Shown here: positions 35,320-41,868 of the stretch, one piece after another
Position numbering within the stretch: the first letter of the stretch is position 1
How the letters are laid out: every line of letters begins with the position of its first letter
Assembly (NCBI GenBank): GCA_945830395.1
Contig: CALZYE010000013.1
Coordinates: 1-46,307 of the forward strand
Direction: 5' to 3'
DNA length: 46,307 bases
From: an uncultured Clostridia bacterium
GTDB lineage: Bacteria; Bacillota; Clostridia; Peptostreptococcales; Anaerovoracaceae
Program-made: the position numbers and the translations under genes
The notes under the pieces: model-generated
Databases searched by the model: none
The model's input: only the letters and a program-made list of their open reading frames with translations
What the model was told of the DNA's origin: nothing

Positions 35320-36627
35320 CTAATTTTTTTCTCGGTCAAAGATAATTGAAAGTATCACAAAGACCAAAAGCAGAAACTGATAAAAGAGGAATGGCATAAT
35401 GGACAGACTTGTTATTTTAGCAAGCCCTGAAGCAATTAAAAGCTGAGCGCCGTAAGGTATTATTCCCTGGCAAATGCAGGAGAACACATCTAATATCGAG
35501 GCTGTTTTTTTAGGTGAAATTTTATATTCTTCGCTTATATCCTTTGCAATAGGTCCTGCCATAACGATTGCCACGGTGTTATTTGCAGTGGCCACATCCA
35601 TCAAAGATGTTAAGATTCCTATACCGAACATACCTCCGCGTCTGCCGCGAAATCCCTTTTTTATAGTTTGAAGAATCCATTCAAAACCGCCATACTCTTT
35701 CATCAGTGCACCCATAGATGCTACCAAAATAGTAACTACCATGGTTTCAAACATTCCGTTTACACCCTCTCCCATTGAACTGAAAGCAGATGATATCGTA
35801 AGGGAATGTGTCGCTATGCCCACGATTCCGGACAGAATACTCCCGCATCCCAAAACCACAAACACATTGATTCCGCATATTGAAGCAATAAGTACGAGGA
35901 AGTATGGGACAGCCTGCAGAACATTGTAGTCCTTATTGACAAATTGTGCGGCATTTCCACGCATAGCCATTATAAATAAGATTACAAGTGTAGCTATGGC
36001 CGCAGGAAGGGCGATGAGAAAGTTCACCTTAAACTTATCTCTCATATCTACACCCTGAGTCTTGGTAGCGGCAATGGTTGTATCGGAAATAAATGAAAGG
36101 TTGTCTCCAAACATAGCTCCTCCCACAACAGTTCCTATGCAAAACGGAAGGCTTAAGCCAGCACTTGCGGCAACCTGAGCTGCAATAGGAACCAAAACTG
36201 TAATCGTTCCGACGCTTGTGCCCATCGCCATGGAAATGAGACAGGCGATTAAGAACAGACATGGAATAGCGAAATTTGCGGGAATCACATCCAAAAGAAG
36301 ATATGCCGTACTTGTTGCACCGCCTGATGCCTTGGCAATTCCGCTGAAGGCACCTGCCATAAGGAATATGAACAGCATTATAGTTATATTGTCATCACCG
36401 ATTCCCTTTGCGCATACATGAATCTTTTTTTCAAAGGAAAGGGAAGGATTTTGGATGAATGCAACGATCAGTGCAATCATGAATGCCACCACAACGGACA
36501 TGACATAGAAACCCATTTGTCCCTCTTTAGGGTTTATGTACTCAAAATATACTCCGCTTCCCAGATAGAACAAAAGAAAGACCAGAATCGGCGCCAATGC
36601 TTTAGCGTTAGGTTTTTTCTCACTCAT
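35320..36627 (-). CDS. nhaC: Na+/H+ antiporter, NhaC family
   Basis: A 435-residue membrane protein with about eleven to twelve helices. The family motif GGAMFGDNLSFISDTTIAATKTQGVDM (about residues 168-194; only key parts GDN and SDTTI matter) and GTSVGTITVLVP are clear. NhaC proteins exchange external protons for internal Na+, and some relatives carry malate/lactate or other substrates, so the cargo is not certain. An AAGGAG ribosome site lies 12 nt before the ATG, rather far. A strong extended -10 promoter stands upstream and a perfect hairpin terminator downstream. A second NhaC lies 1.2 kb away in the opposite direction. Confidence 0.85.
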   Translation of the reverse strand: MSEKKPNAKALAPILVFLLFYLGSGVYFEYINPKEGQMGFYVMSVVVAFMIALIVAFIQNPSLSFEKKIHVCAKGIGDDNITIMLFIFLMAGAFSGIAKASGGATSTAYLLLDVIPANFAIPCLFLIACLISMAMGTSVGTITVLVPIAAQVAASAGLSLPFCIGTVVGGAMFGDNLSFISDTTIAATKTQGVDMRDKFKVNFLIALPAAIATLVILFIMAMRGNAAQFVNKDYNVLQAVPYFLVLIASICGINVFVVLGCGSILSGIVGIATHSLTISSAFSSMGEGVNGMFETMVVTILVASMGALMKEYGGFEWILQTIKKGFRGRRGGMFGIGILTSLMDVATANNTVAIVMAGPIAKDISEEYKISPKKTASILDVFSCICQGIIPYGAQLLIASGLAKITSLSIMPFLFYQFLLLVFVILSIIFDREKN

Positions 36628-36663
36628 AATAATATGTAACTCCTTAAAATAAAATTAAGGCTA

Positions 36664-36692
36664 ATTATATCAAAATAACTGCCTTTTTTCAA
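36664..36692 (-). promoter_or_regulatory. Extended -10 promoter of nhaC
   Basis: On the minus strand: TTGAAA (36692-36687), 17 nt, TATAAT (36669-36664) with TG one base upstream. The start is predicted near 36657, about 30 nt before the ATG. Confidence 0.75.
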
Positions 36693-36696
36693 TTAC

Positions 36697-36729
36697 AAAA
36701 ATGGCTAAGCCTGTGAAAAGACGGGCTTA
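36697..36729 (-). terminator. Possible terminator of the cwlD-like gene
   Basis: An 8-bp stem (36706-36713 with 36722-36729, one T-G pair) with loop TGAAAAGA on the plus strand; on the minus strand five Ts come 4 nt after it. It lies about 100 nt past the amidase stop and just upstream of the nhaC -35. Between 36730 and 36825 I see nothing else. Confidence 0.45.
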
Positions 36730-36825
36730 TTTACAGCAATACATTTTTATAGCGATACATTCTCTATGTTTTTTAAACAGAATTTACATTGCTGATAAAT
36801 CAGGATGTTCCGTTTTATATGCCGG

Positions 36826-37596
36826 TTATTCAGTTTCGTATAACGAAGCAAATGTTATATCGAGACCTTTTGCAACAGCGGCTGCATACTCATCGATATT
36901 CTCATCAAACAGTTTATTATCTTCCTTATCACTTATAAAGCCGAATTCAATTAAGACAGAAGGCATATTGGTGTATTTATTTTCCTCATAGTCTTCTTTA
37001 GGCTTATAGAGGACTCCGGAATGGATGCCTCTATCTTGGCTTACACCAACCTTTTTGATTTCAGACATTATATTCCTGCTCAAAAGCTTCTCGTTGGCAT
37101 TGTCCTTAGAAACATTATAGGAAGGAATCCACATTTCGACACCTTTTCCTTCAAGAGCTTTATTTCTGTGCAGTGAAACAAAGAGCTGCGCTTTGACTTC
37201 GTTTGCCATCTCGGCCCGTTCCTTCCTGTCCACATATTCATCGGAAGTTCGTGACATTGAAACTTTGAAGCCTTTCTTTTCGAGATGAGTTTTAATCAAT
37301 AGACCTATGCGAAGGGTATCGTCCTTTTCCCTCCTGCCTGAGCTTTCAGCTCCGGGGTCATTTCCGCCGTGACCGGGATCTACGAAAATTATTCCTCGCT
37401 TTTGGGCGCCTTTTTCAGAGAAAAAAAACTTATTTATACCGAATGTAATCAATGAAACCATAAGTATGAAAGATAAAAAAATAACGCCCAAACGGGTTGC
37501 AACTTTAATCTTTTGCTTTCTTCTTCTCCTTTGGCGTATTATACGCCTGATTTGTAAATCAGTCAGCTCGTGGCGGTTATAATCTCTTTTCCCCAT
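36826..37596 (-). CDS. Membrane-anchored N-acetylmuramoyl-L-alanine amidase (CwlD-like, Amidase_3)
   Basis: A 256-residue wall hydrolase. A very basic head (about residues 15-32, RRIIRQRRRRKQK), one membrane anchor (about 36-57) and an Amidase_3 domain: VDPGHGGNDPGA (zinc His), GRREKDD (Glu ligand), VSLHRNK (second His) and LIEFGFISDKEDNKL with the catalytic Glu. The start at 37596 is chosen since GGAG is 8 nt upstream and gives MGKRDYNRHE. CwlD proteins make muramic lactam in spores; no spore genes are seen nearby, so a vegetative wall role is as likely. It is convergent with no gene and divergent from the second NhaC. Confidence 0.85.
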   Translation of the reverse strand: MGKRDYNRHELTDLQIRRIIRQRRRRKQKIKVATRLGVIFLSFILMVSLITFGINKFFFSEKGAQKRGIIFVDPGHGGNDPGAESSGRREKDDTLRIGLLIKTHLEKKGFKVSMSRTSDEYVDRKERAEMANEVKAQLFVSLHRNKALEGKGVEMWIPSYNVSKDNANEKLLSRNIMSEIKKVGVSQDRGIHSGVLYKPKEDYEENKYTNMPSVLIEFGFISDKEDNKLFDENIDEYAAAVAKGLDITFASLYETE

Positions 37597-37792
37597 TCCT
37601 CGTTCTCCAATACACACTTATCTCGTTAAATATGACGGTTTAAACATGTCTATAGAGTAACATATACATGCTGTTTTTTCAATGATTTGAAGGGTAAAAT
37701 AGCAATTTAAAAATTAAAAGTTAAAAATTTATCAACTGTAAGCGTTGAATATACTTGTTTATAAGCAAATCTAATGGCAAACATTACAAAAA

Positions 37793-37825
37793 GTGCGCAC
37801 CCTATGCCATAAAGTGGGTTATAAT
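37793..37825 (+). promoter_or_regulatory. -10 box and palindrome upstream of the second NhaC
   Basis: TATAAT at 37820-37825 lies 48 nt before the start codon. There is no good -35; instead the self-complementary GTGCGCAC (37793-37800) sits at about that place, possibly an operator. The rest of 37618-37792 is AT-rich without a clear signal. Confidence 0.4.
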
Positions 37826-37872
37826 GTATTCGGAGTTTTATTGTACCTTAATTAAATGAAAGAGGAGTTATT

Positions 37873-39363
37873 ATGAAAGGTATTATCAAATTTGTACCTG
37901 TAGTTGTTCTTGCCGTTTTGATGGCGAGACTGAAACAGGACGCTTTGATTGCAGCTCCCATTGCTACAATCACTGCAGTTGTAATCGCTCGTTTGACTGA
38001 AGGAATTAAGTTTCAGGAATGTATCGAAGCATCTGTAGACAGCGTAAAAAATATTCTTATCGCACTATTTATTCTTATGTTTGCCTATGCTATGGCAAGC
38101 GCATTTATGACAACCGGTGTTGGAGCATCCGTAATTAATATAGCTCTTAAGGCCGGTATCACAGCTAAGACTGTAGCTGTTGTAGGTATCGCCGTTACTG
38201 CCGTGCTTTCAGTTGCGACAGGTACATCATGGGGAACATTTGCTGCTTGTGCTCCTATCTTCCTGTGGTTGTGCCACATCGTTGACCCTAACGCTGCAAA
38301 AGACGGTTGCCTTCTGCTGACAACATGTGCTATCGCAGGTGGTGCGTGCTTTGGAGATAACATCGGACTTATTTCAGACACAACTATCGTATCATCAGGT
38401 ATCCAGGGCGTAGAAGTAGTAGACAGAGTAAGATCACAGGGTGTTTGGTCTGTTTCCTGCTTAATACTTGCGATTATTGCATTCTTCATTGCAGGTATCT
38501 TTATGGGTCTTCCGTCTACACAGGTTGATACATCAGGTATCCTACAGACAATTCCAAAGAGTGCTATTGATTATCTGACAGAAGCCAGACCTCAGGCTGT
38601 TGACCTATTGAATCAGGTAGGTTCAAACGCTAAGGTAGAAGTTCCTGCTTACATGATTCTACCGTTAATCCTTGTAATCGGGCTTGCTATCACAGGTGTT
38701 AACACATTTGCTTGTATCGGTTCGGGAATCGTATCGGCTTACCTTCTGGGTCTTGTTGCAGGAACAACATCATTCTCAGGCGGCGGATTCCAGAAATATC
38801 TGAATATGGTTATGCAGGGATTTGCAGATGCAGGTTCATGGGTAGTAGTAATGATGATGTGGGTTGCGGCCTTCGGTGGTATTATGGGCAGGATGAAAGC
38901 CTTCCACCCACTTGCAAGGGGAATCGTATCGATTTCGAGAAATGTCAGACAGCTGATGTTCTGGAACGGTGTTCTTTGTATCGGCGGTAATGTCGTACTT
39001 TCCGATGAAATGGCACAGATTGTTACAATCGGACCTATCATCAAGGACATCGCTGAAGAGAACATTGAAGGTAGCGAAGAAGATATGTACAAGATTAAAC
39101 TTAGAAATGCTACATTCGGAGATGCTATGGGAGTATTCGGTTCCCAGCTTATCCCATGGCATGTATATCTGGGATTCTATGTAGGTATCGCTGCAAATGT
39201 ATATCCGCTATACAAGTTTGCTAACACAGACTTCATTAAGTACAATTTCATGGCAATGATTGCAGTAGCATCGCTGTTGATTCTGACATTCACAGGACTG
39301 GATCGTTTAATACCTCTGTTCCGTCTACCGTCGGAGCCGGATGTTCGTCTAAAGAAAAACTAA
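37873..39363 (+). CDS. Na+/H+ antiporter, NhaC family (second copy)
   Basis: A 496-residue membrane protein with about twelve or more helices. It shows GTSWGTFAACAP and the NhaC motif GGACFGDNIGLISDTTIVSSG (key GDN and SDTTI), closely parallel to the other NhaC here but longer, with an extra loop near residues 215-240. Codon choice looks more selective than its neighbours (frequent ATC, GTA, GCA, CTT), which hints at high expression; this was judged by eye. AGAGGAGT is a clean ribosome site. A strong terminator follows. Substrate could be Na+/H+ or an organic acid exchange. Confidence 0.87.
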   Translation: MKGIIKFVPVVVLAVLMARLKQDALIAAPIATITAVVIARLTEGIKFQECIEASVDSVKNILIALFILMFAYAMASAFMTTGVGASVINIALKAGITAKTVAVVGIAVTAVLSVATGTSWGTFAACAPIFLWLCHIVDPNAAKDGCLLLTTCAIAGGACFGDNIGLISDTTIVSSGIQGVEVVDRVRSQGVWSVSCLILAIIAFFIAGIFMGLPSTQVDTSGILQTIPKSAIDYLTEARPQAVDLLNQVGSNAKVEVPAYMILPLILVIGLAITGVNTFACIGSGIVSAYLLGLVAGTTSFSGGGFQKYLNMVMQGFADAGSWVVVMMMWVAAFGGIMGRMKAFHPLARGIVSISRNVRQLMFWNGVLCIGGNVVLSDEMAQIVTIGPIIKDIAEENIEGSEEDMYKIKLRNATFGDAMGVFGSQLIPWHVYLGFYVGIAANVYPLYKFANTDFIKYNFMAMIAVASLLILTFTGLDRLIPLFRLPSEPDVRLKKN

Positions 39364-39389
39364 GAAATAATATTACAATATAAGCTCCG

Positions 39390-39416
39390 TAGCCCCGATT
39401 GTTCGGGGCTATTTTT
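39390..39416 (+). terminator. Intrinsic terminator of the second NhaC
   Basis: A 9-bp stem, TAGCCCCGA (39390-39398) with TCGGGGCTA (39403-39411), 4-nt loop, then five Ts. Confidence 0.92.
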
Positions 39417-39434
39417 ACGGGTTATATGTCAAAT

Positions 39435-39523
39435 GCGGTTTTAGGCTTATAGGAGGCTTATAGGACAAAAAGTGTTGGTAAAACCGCTGTGCACATTAAA
39501 ATTTCAATGTGTATGGCGGTTTT
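39435..39523 (+). other. Mutually exclusive hairpins with a small tandem repeat
   Basis: AAAACCGC (39480-39487) can pair either with GCGGTTTT upstream (39435-39442) or with GCGGTTTT downstream (39516-39523). The downstream choice is reinforced by CACATT/AATGTG (39492-39497 with 39506-39511). Between the first two elements lies a perfect tandem repeat of GGCTTATAGGA (39444-39454, 39455-39465). It resembles a switch, but no gene follows on this strand. Confidence 0.5.
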
Positions 39524-39558
39524 ATAATGACTCTATGTTAGCCTTGTTTGTGGAATGA

Positions 39559-39587
39559 AAAAAACTGCGAAATCTTCGCAGTTTTTT
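39559..39587. terminator. Bidirectional intrinsic terminator
   Basis: A 13-bp stem (39559-39571 with 39575-39587), core ACTGCGAA/TTCGCAGT, 3-nt loop, A-run on one side and T-run on the other. It serves the minus-strand two-gene unit that ends at 39653 and would also stop readthrough from the antiporter. Confidence 0.88.
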
Positions 39588-39617
39588 CGCTGTAGTATCA
39601 CCGAACGATTGATACAA

Positions 39618-39645
39618 TGCACCCTCTGATATGATATAGGGTGCA
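39618..39645. repeat. Inverted repeat after the 94-residue gene
   Basis: TGCACCCT (39618-39625) with AGGGTGCA (39638-39645), 12-nt loop, just past the minus-strand stop codon. Another small pair, GTATCA/TGATAC, lies at 39595-39615. Confidence 0.5.
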
Positions 39646-39652
39646 AATTGAT

Positions 39653-39937
39653 TTAACCCTCTCCATAATACCTAACAAATTTTAATGGTCCAAAATGGTA
39701 TACAATCCAAGTGTTTAGTGGTGCTTGTGTAGCCTCCTCTATAGGTGCATTTTTTGTTATAACGCAAAGATCTTTTCCTTCATTTTTAATATTCTTCTCT
39801 TTATATTCCATTGTTATCGCACTTTTCGGCGAATATATGAATACAGTCGCCCTGAACATAAATTCCCTGGAACACATTGCAAGCAGTACCAGAACTGTAA
39901 AAACGATCATCACTGTTGTTATTTTTTTCTTAATCAT
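39653..39937 (-). CDS. Small membrane or secreted protein, unknown
   Basis: A 94-residue protein: basic start MIKKK, one hydrophobic segment (about residues 7-23) followed by Cys22, then a polar part ending WIVYHFGPLKFVRYYGEG. The hydrophobic segment may be a signal or anchor; the cysteine context is a poor lipobox. I do not recognise the family. It lies 20 nt after the amidase-6 gene on the same strand with GAGG just upstream, so the two form a unit ending at the terminator 39559-39587. The base composition is more AT-rich than the flanking housekeeping genes. Confidence 0.55.
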   Translation of the reverse strand: MIKKKITTVMIVFTVLVLLAMCSREFMFRATVFIYSPKSAITMEYKEKNIKNEGKDLCVITKNAPIEEATQAPLNTWIVYHFGPLKFVRYYGEG

Positions 39938-39957
39938 ACTCTAACCTCATAACTATA

Positions 39958-40737
39958 CTAAAACTTCAACGCCCTATATGAGACGGAACTGCTTATGTTC
40001 TTTACTGGCTCATCTAATCTATTTGAACTATGTCCACAATACTTTCTTGCGCCTTTAGAACCTCCAGTAGTAATAATAGAGTGGAACCATTTCCCGCTTC
40101 CGTTTTTTAATTGAATTACATCTCCTATTGCTGCACCGTTCTGAAGCTTTGATTTGATAGAATAACTTGCAGTTTTTATCCCCTTATTCTTCCAGTACAT
40201 GTAAAAATCAGATACTCGAATGAAAGATGTGCTTTCTTTCCATCTATGTATGTAATGATTTGCATGCCAATCTTCGTAACGCACACTATACCAATACTTT
40301 GTAGTATTCTTAACTCCCGTTGGAGTAGGTGAAGGTTTATACATGGATTTACCACCGGCTTTTACGCACTGAGAAACAAAATTGGTGCAATCGGCACTGT
40401 AGGAGTTATACAAAGAATTTCGCGACTTTGCCCATTTTATAGCATAATTTATTGCTCTTGAGTCGCTATATCCTTTTTGATTCATGATTGCATTAGAAAC
40501 AATTTTATTTTTTTCTTCTGCAATCACTTCTTCCTCAGCTTCCTTTTTTATTAAATCAATAGTTTTACCTTGCTCGTTTGCATTTAGATATATTTTTTTA
40601 TCTTTCTCCACAATCGCATTATTATTATTCAAGTTACTCAGATATTCACTCGCATAAATTTTGATATCTTCATATTGAGAGATTCTTTTTAGACATTCAT
40701 CATTTTCAAACATCAGCAGTTCAGTCAAATAGTCCAC
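39958..40737 (-). CDS. Amidase_6-domain (CHAP/NlpC-like cysteine) protein, probably 5'-truncated
   Basis: A 259-residue protein whose C-terminal 165 residues match the putative amidase domain Amidase_6: SADCTNFVSQC (Cys117), KWFHSIITTG (His219) and an Asn/His-rich GHSSNRLDEP. The first 90 residues are a charged coiled region (YSDS preceded by EEEVIAEEK). No signal peptide is present. The first codon is a GTG with no ribosome site, and the frame stays open upstream only to a TAA about 50 nt away, so the original N terminus is probably lost. The break falls next to the PadR remnant on the other strand. Function if made: wall-peptide hydrolysis, by family. Confidence 0.6.
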   Translation of the reverse strand: MDYLTELLMFENDECLKRISQYEDIKIYASEYLSNLNNNNAIVEKDKKIYLNANEQGKTIDLIKKEAEEEVIAEEKNKIVSNAIMNQKGYSDSRAINYAIKWAKSRNSLYNSYSADCTNFVSQCVKAGGKSMYKPSPTPTGVKNTTKYWYSVRYEDWHANHYIHRWKESTSFIRVSDFYMYWKNKGIKTASYSIKSKLQNGAAIGDVIQLKNGSGKWFHSIITTGGSKGARKYCGHSSNRLDEPVKNISSSVSYRALKF

Positions 40738-40779
40738 ATACTCAGGACTGCCAATTTCAATTTTAATATTGTTTATTAA

Positions 40780-40968
40780 AAATTAGAAGATAAAAAACAT
40801 ATATCCTCACATGCCGTTCAAACAGGTAAAAGAAGAGTGCGGAAGTACTATCATATCGAAGATACCGGTGTAGAAAGGCTCAATCAACTTTTGTCTGAAT
40901 ATCGCATAATTGCCGATAGCATTGAACTGATTTTATCTGCAAAACTTTTGGAGGAGAAGGTGGATTAG
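40780..40968 (+). pseudogene. Remnant of a PadR-family regulator (C-terminal part)
   Basis: Reading in the frame that stops at TAG 40966-40968 gives LEDKKHISSHAVQTG, then RRVRKYYHIEDTGVERLNQL, which is the wing and start of the C-terminal helix of PadR repressors. Upstream the frame meets TAA at 40777-40779 and the helix-turn-helix start is missing. It abuts the truncated amidase-6 gene, so a deletion joined the two. The next gene (its usual partner) starts 2 nt later. Confidence 0.7.
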
Positions 40969-40970
40969 TA

Positions 40971-41363
40971 ATGAATACTAAATCAGAAGTTAAAAAATAT
41001 ATACAATAAATACGATTCCTTATTCCTGCCTTCAACAAAGCTGAAAGATTGTTTGTGCAGGATTTATCAGAACAAGTATATGACTATTTGGATGATAATC
41101 CAGATGCTGAAATGAAAGATATTGAGAATCAATTTGGCACCCCTCTTGAAATATCTCAAAGCTATATTGCCTCATTGGATACAGACGAATTACTCGAACG
41201 AATATCAGCAAGACAGCTTTTGCACCGCATTCTCATCACAATCACAATTTGCCTAATCATAGGGCTTGTCGTTTTTAGTGCTTTTATATATAAAGCCTAT
41301 CTGTACTACAAAGATACCGTAATTACAGAAATCAAAACTGAAACAGTTATAGATAATGATTAA
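40971..41363 (+). pseudogene. PadR-partner HAAS/DUF1700-type membrane protein, interrupted by a nonsense codon
   Basis: ATG at 40971 after GGAGGAGAAGG starts MNTKSEVKKYIQ, then TAA at 41007-41009, after which the same frame continues IRFLIPAFNKAERLFVQD and on to a membrane helix (about residues 85-105 of the joined protein) and a stop at 41363. The intact family has an N-terminal HAAS helical domain encoded directly after a padR gene, exactly as here. One base change would restore the frame. Restarting at TTG 41049 is possible but would lose the first 26 residues. Confidence 0.7.
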
Positions 41364-41392
41364 TACCAAAATCAAGAATGGAGAACAACACT

Positions 41393-41525
41393 ATGAAACG
41401 AATTATTTTCATTGTCACACTATGCTCAATTTTTTTCTGCTGGAAACGGAACTTCAAAATGCACCATATCTTCAGTAACTGCCGAATCTAAAAACAGTGC
41501 ATGGAAAGTTTCTAACAAATCATAG
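41393..41525 (+). pseudogene. Frameshifted small secreted-protein gene
   Basis: ATG 41393, behind AATGGAGAA, opens a signal-like MKRIIFIVTLCSIFF. After the T-run at 41430-41436 the sense continues in another frame, AGNGTSKCTISSVTAESK then NSAWKVSNKS, to TAG 41523-41525. One base gained or lost in the T-run explains this. The piece resembles the start of small secreted proteins and ends abruptly. It is the third gene of the decayed padR unit. From 41526 to 41589 I see no feature. Confidence 0.55.
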
Positions 41526-41589
41526 AGTCTGTGAAAAATAGCCTGTCCTGGCAAAAATCAGCCTATGAAGACCACAATCTATGATGACG

Positions 41590-41619
41590 GCAGAGAGCGT
41601 TTGCAGCCTCTGCTTTTTT
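41590..41619 (+). terminator. Intrinsic terminator of the decayed padR unit
   Basis: GCAGAG (41590-41595) pairs with CTCTGC (41608-41613), followed by six Ts (41614-41619). Confidence 0.75.
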
Positions 41620-41651
41620 CGTTCCTCTATTTACAAGACTTTTCATGGCAT

Positions 41652-41696
41652 AAAAAAACGATACGGCAACTGATCAATTGTATCAATTACCGTATC
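41652..41696 (-). terminator. Intrinsic terminator of tRNA-Glu
   Basis: GATACGG (41660-41666) with CCGTATC (41690-41696), extended by further imperfect pairing inward; on the minus strand the hairpin is followed by CGTTTTTTTA. It begins 6 nt after the tRNA 3' end. Confidence 0.85.
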
Positions 41697-41701
41697 TGTT
41701 A

Positions 41702-41776
41702 TGGTATCGCCTAGGGGAGTCGAACCCCTGATTCAGCCGTGAGAGGGCTGCGTCTTGACCACTTGACCAAGGCGAC
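41702..41776 (-). tRNA. tRNA-Glu (anticodon CTC)
   Basis: A 75-nt tRNA with encoded CCA. Acceptor GTCGCCT pairs with AGGCGAT (G-T at the end), D arm GTCAAGTGGTCAAGAC, anticodon stem CAGCC/GGCTG with loop CTCTCAC giving anticodon CTC, T arm AGGGG-TTCGACT-CCCCT, discriminator A. The CTC anticodon reads GAG codons and normally supplements a TTC-anticodon tRNA-Glu elsewhere. Promoter and terminator are both visible, so it is a single-gene unit. Confidence 0.96.
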
Positions 41777-41791
41777 ATATTAAATTGTGTG

Positions 41792-41820
41792 TTGAAAACT
41801 TACATCTGTTATTATATACT
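41792..41820 (+). promoter_or_regulatory. Promoter of thrC
   Basis: TTGAAA (41792-41797), 17 nt, TATACT (41815-41820); start near 41827, giving a leader of about 42 nt. Its -10 shares two bases with the tRNA -10 on the opposite strand. Confidence 0.7.
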
Positions 41821-41839
41821 AATGTTTAACTAATGTCTA
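41811..41839 (-). promoter_or_regulatory. Promoter of tRNA-Glu
   Basis: On the minus strand: TAGACA (41839-41834), 17 nt, TATAAT (41816-41811); the start is predicted near 41804, 28 nt before the mature tRNA. It overlaps the divergent thrC promoter. Confidence 0.7.
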
Positions 41840-41868
41840 TAAAAAATTTATTTAACAGGAGTATTTCT

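Noticed and set aside
39711-39952. Two plus-strand open frames over the 94-residue gene
   Set aside because: No ribosome site, and the minus-strand frame has the signal-like N terminus and lies in an operon with the amidase gene.
41049-41363. 104-codon gene starting at TTG 41049
   Set aside because: The same frame extends upstream through one TAA to a proper ATG with a strong ribosome site at 40971, so this is the tail of a broken gene.
39364-41701. CRISPR array or transposon ends
   Set aside because: The repeats here are single hairpins or one 11-bp tandem pair, not regularly spaced; no transposase, integrase or duplicated tRNA end was found.
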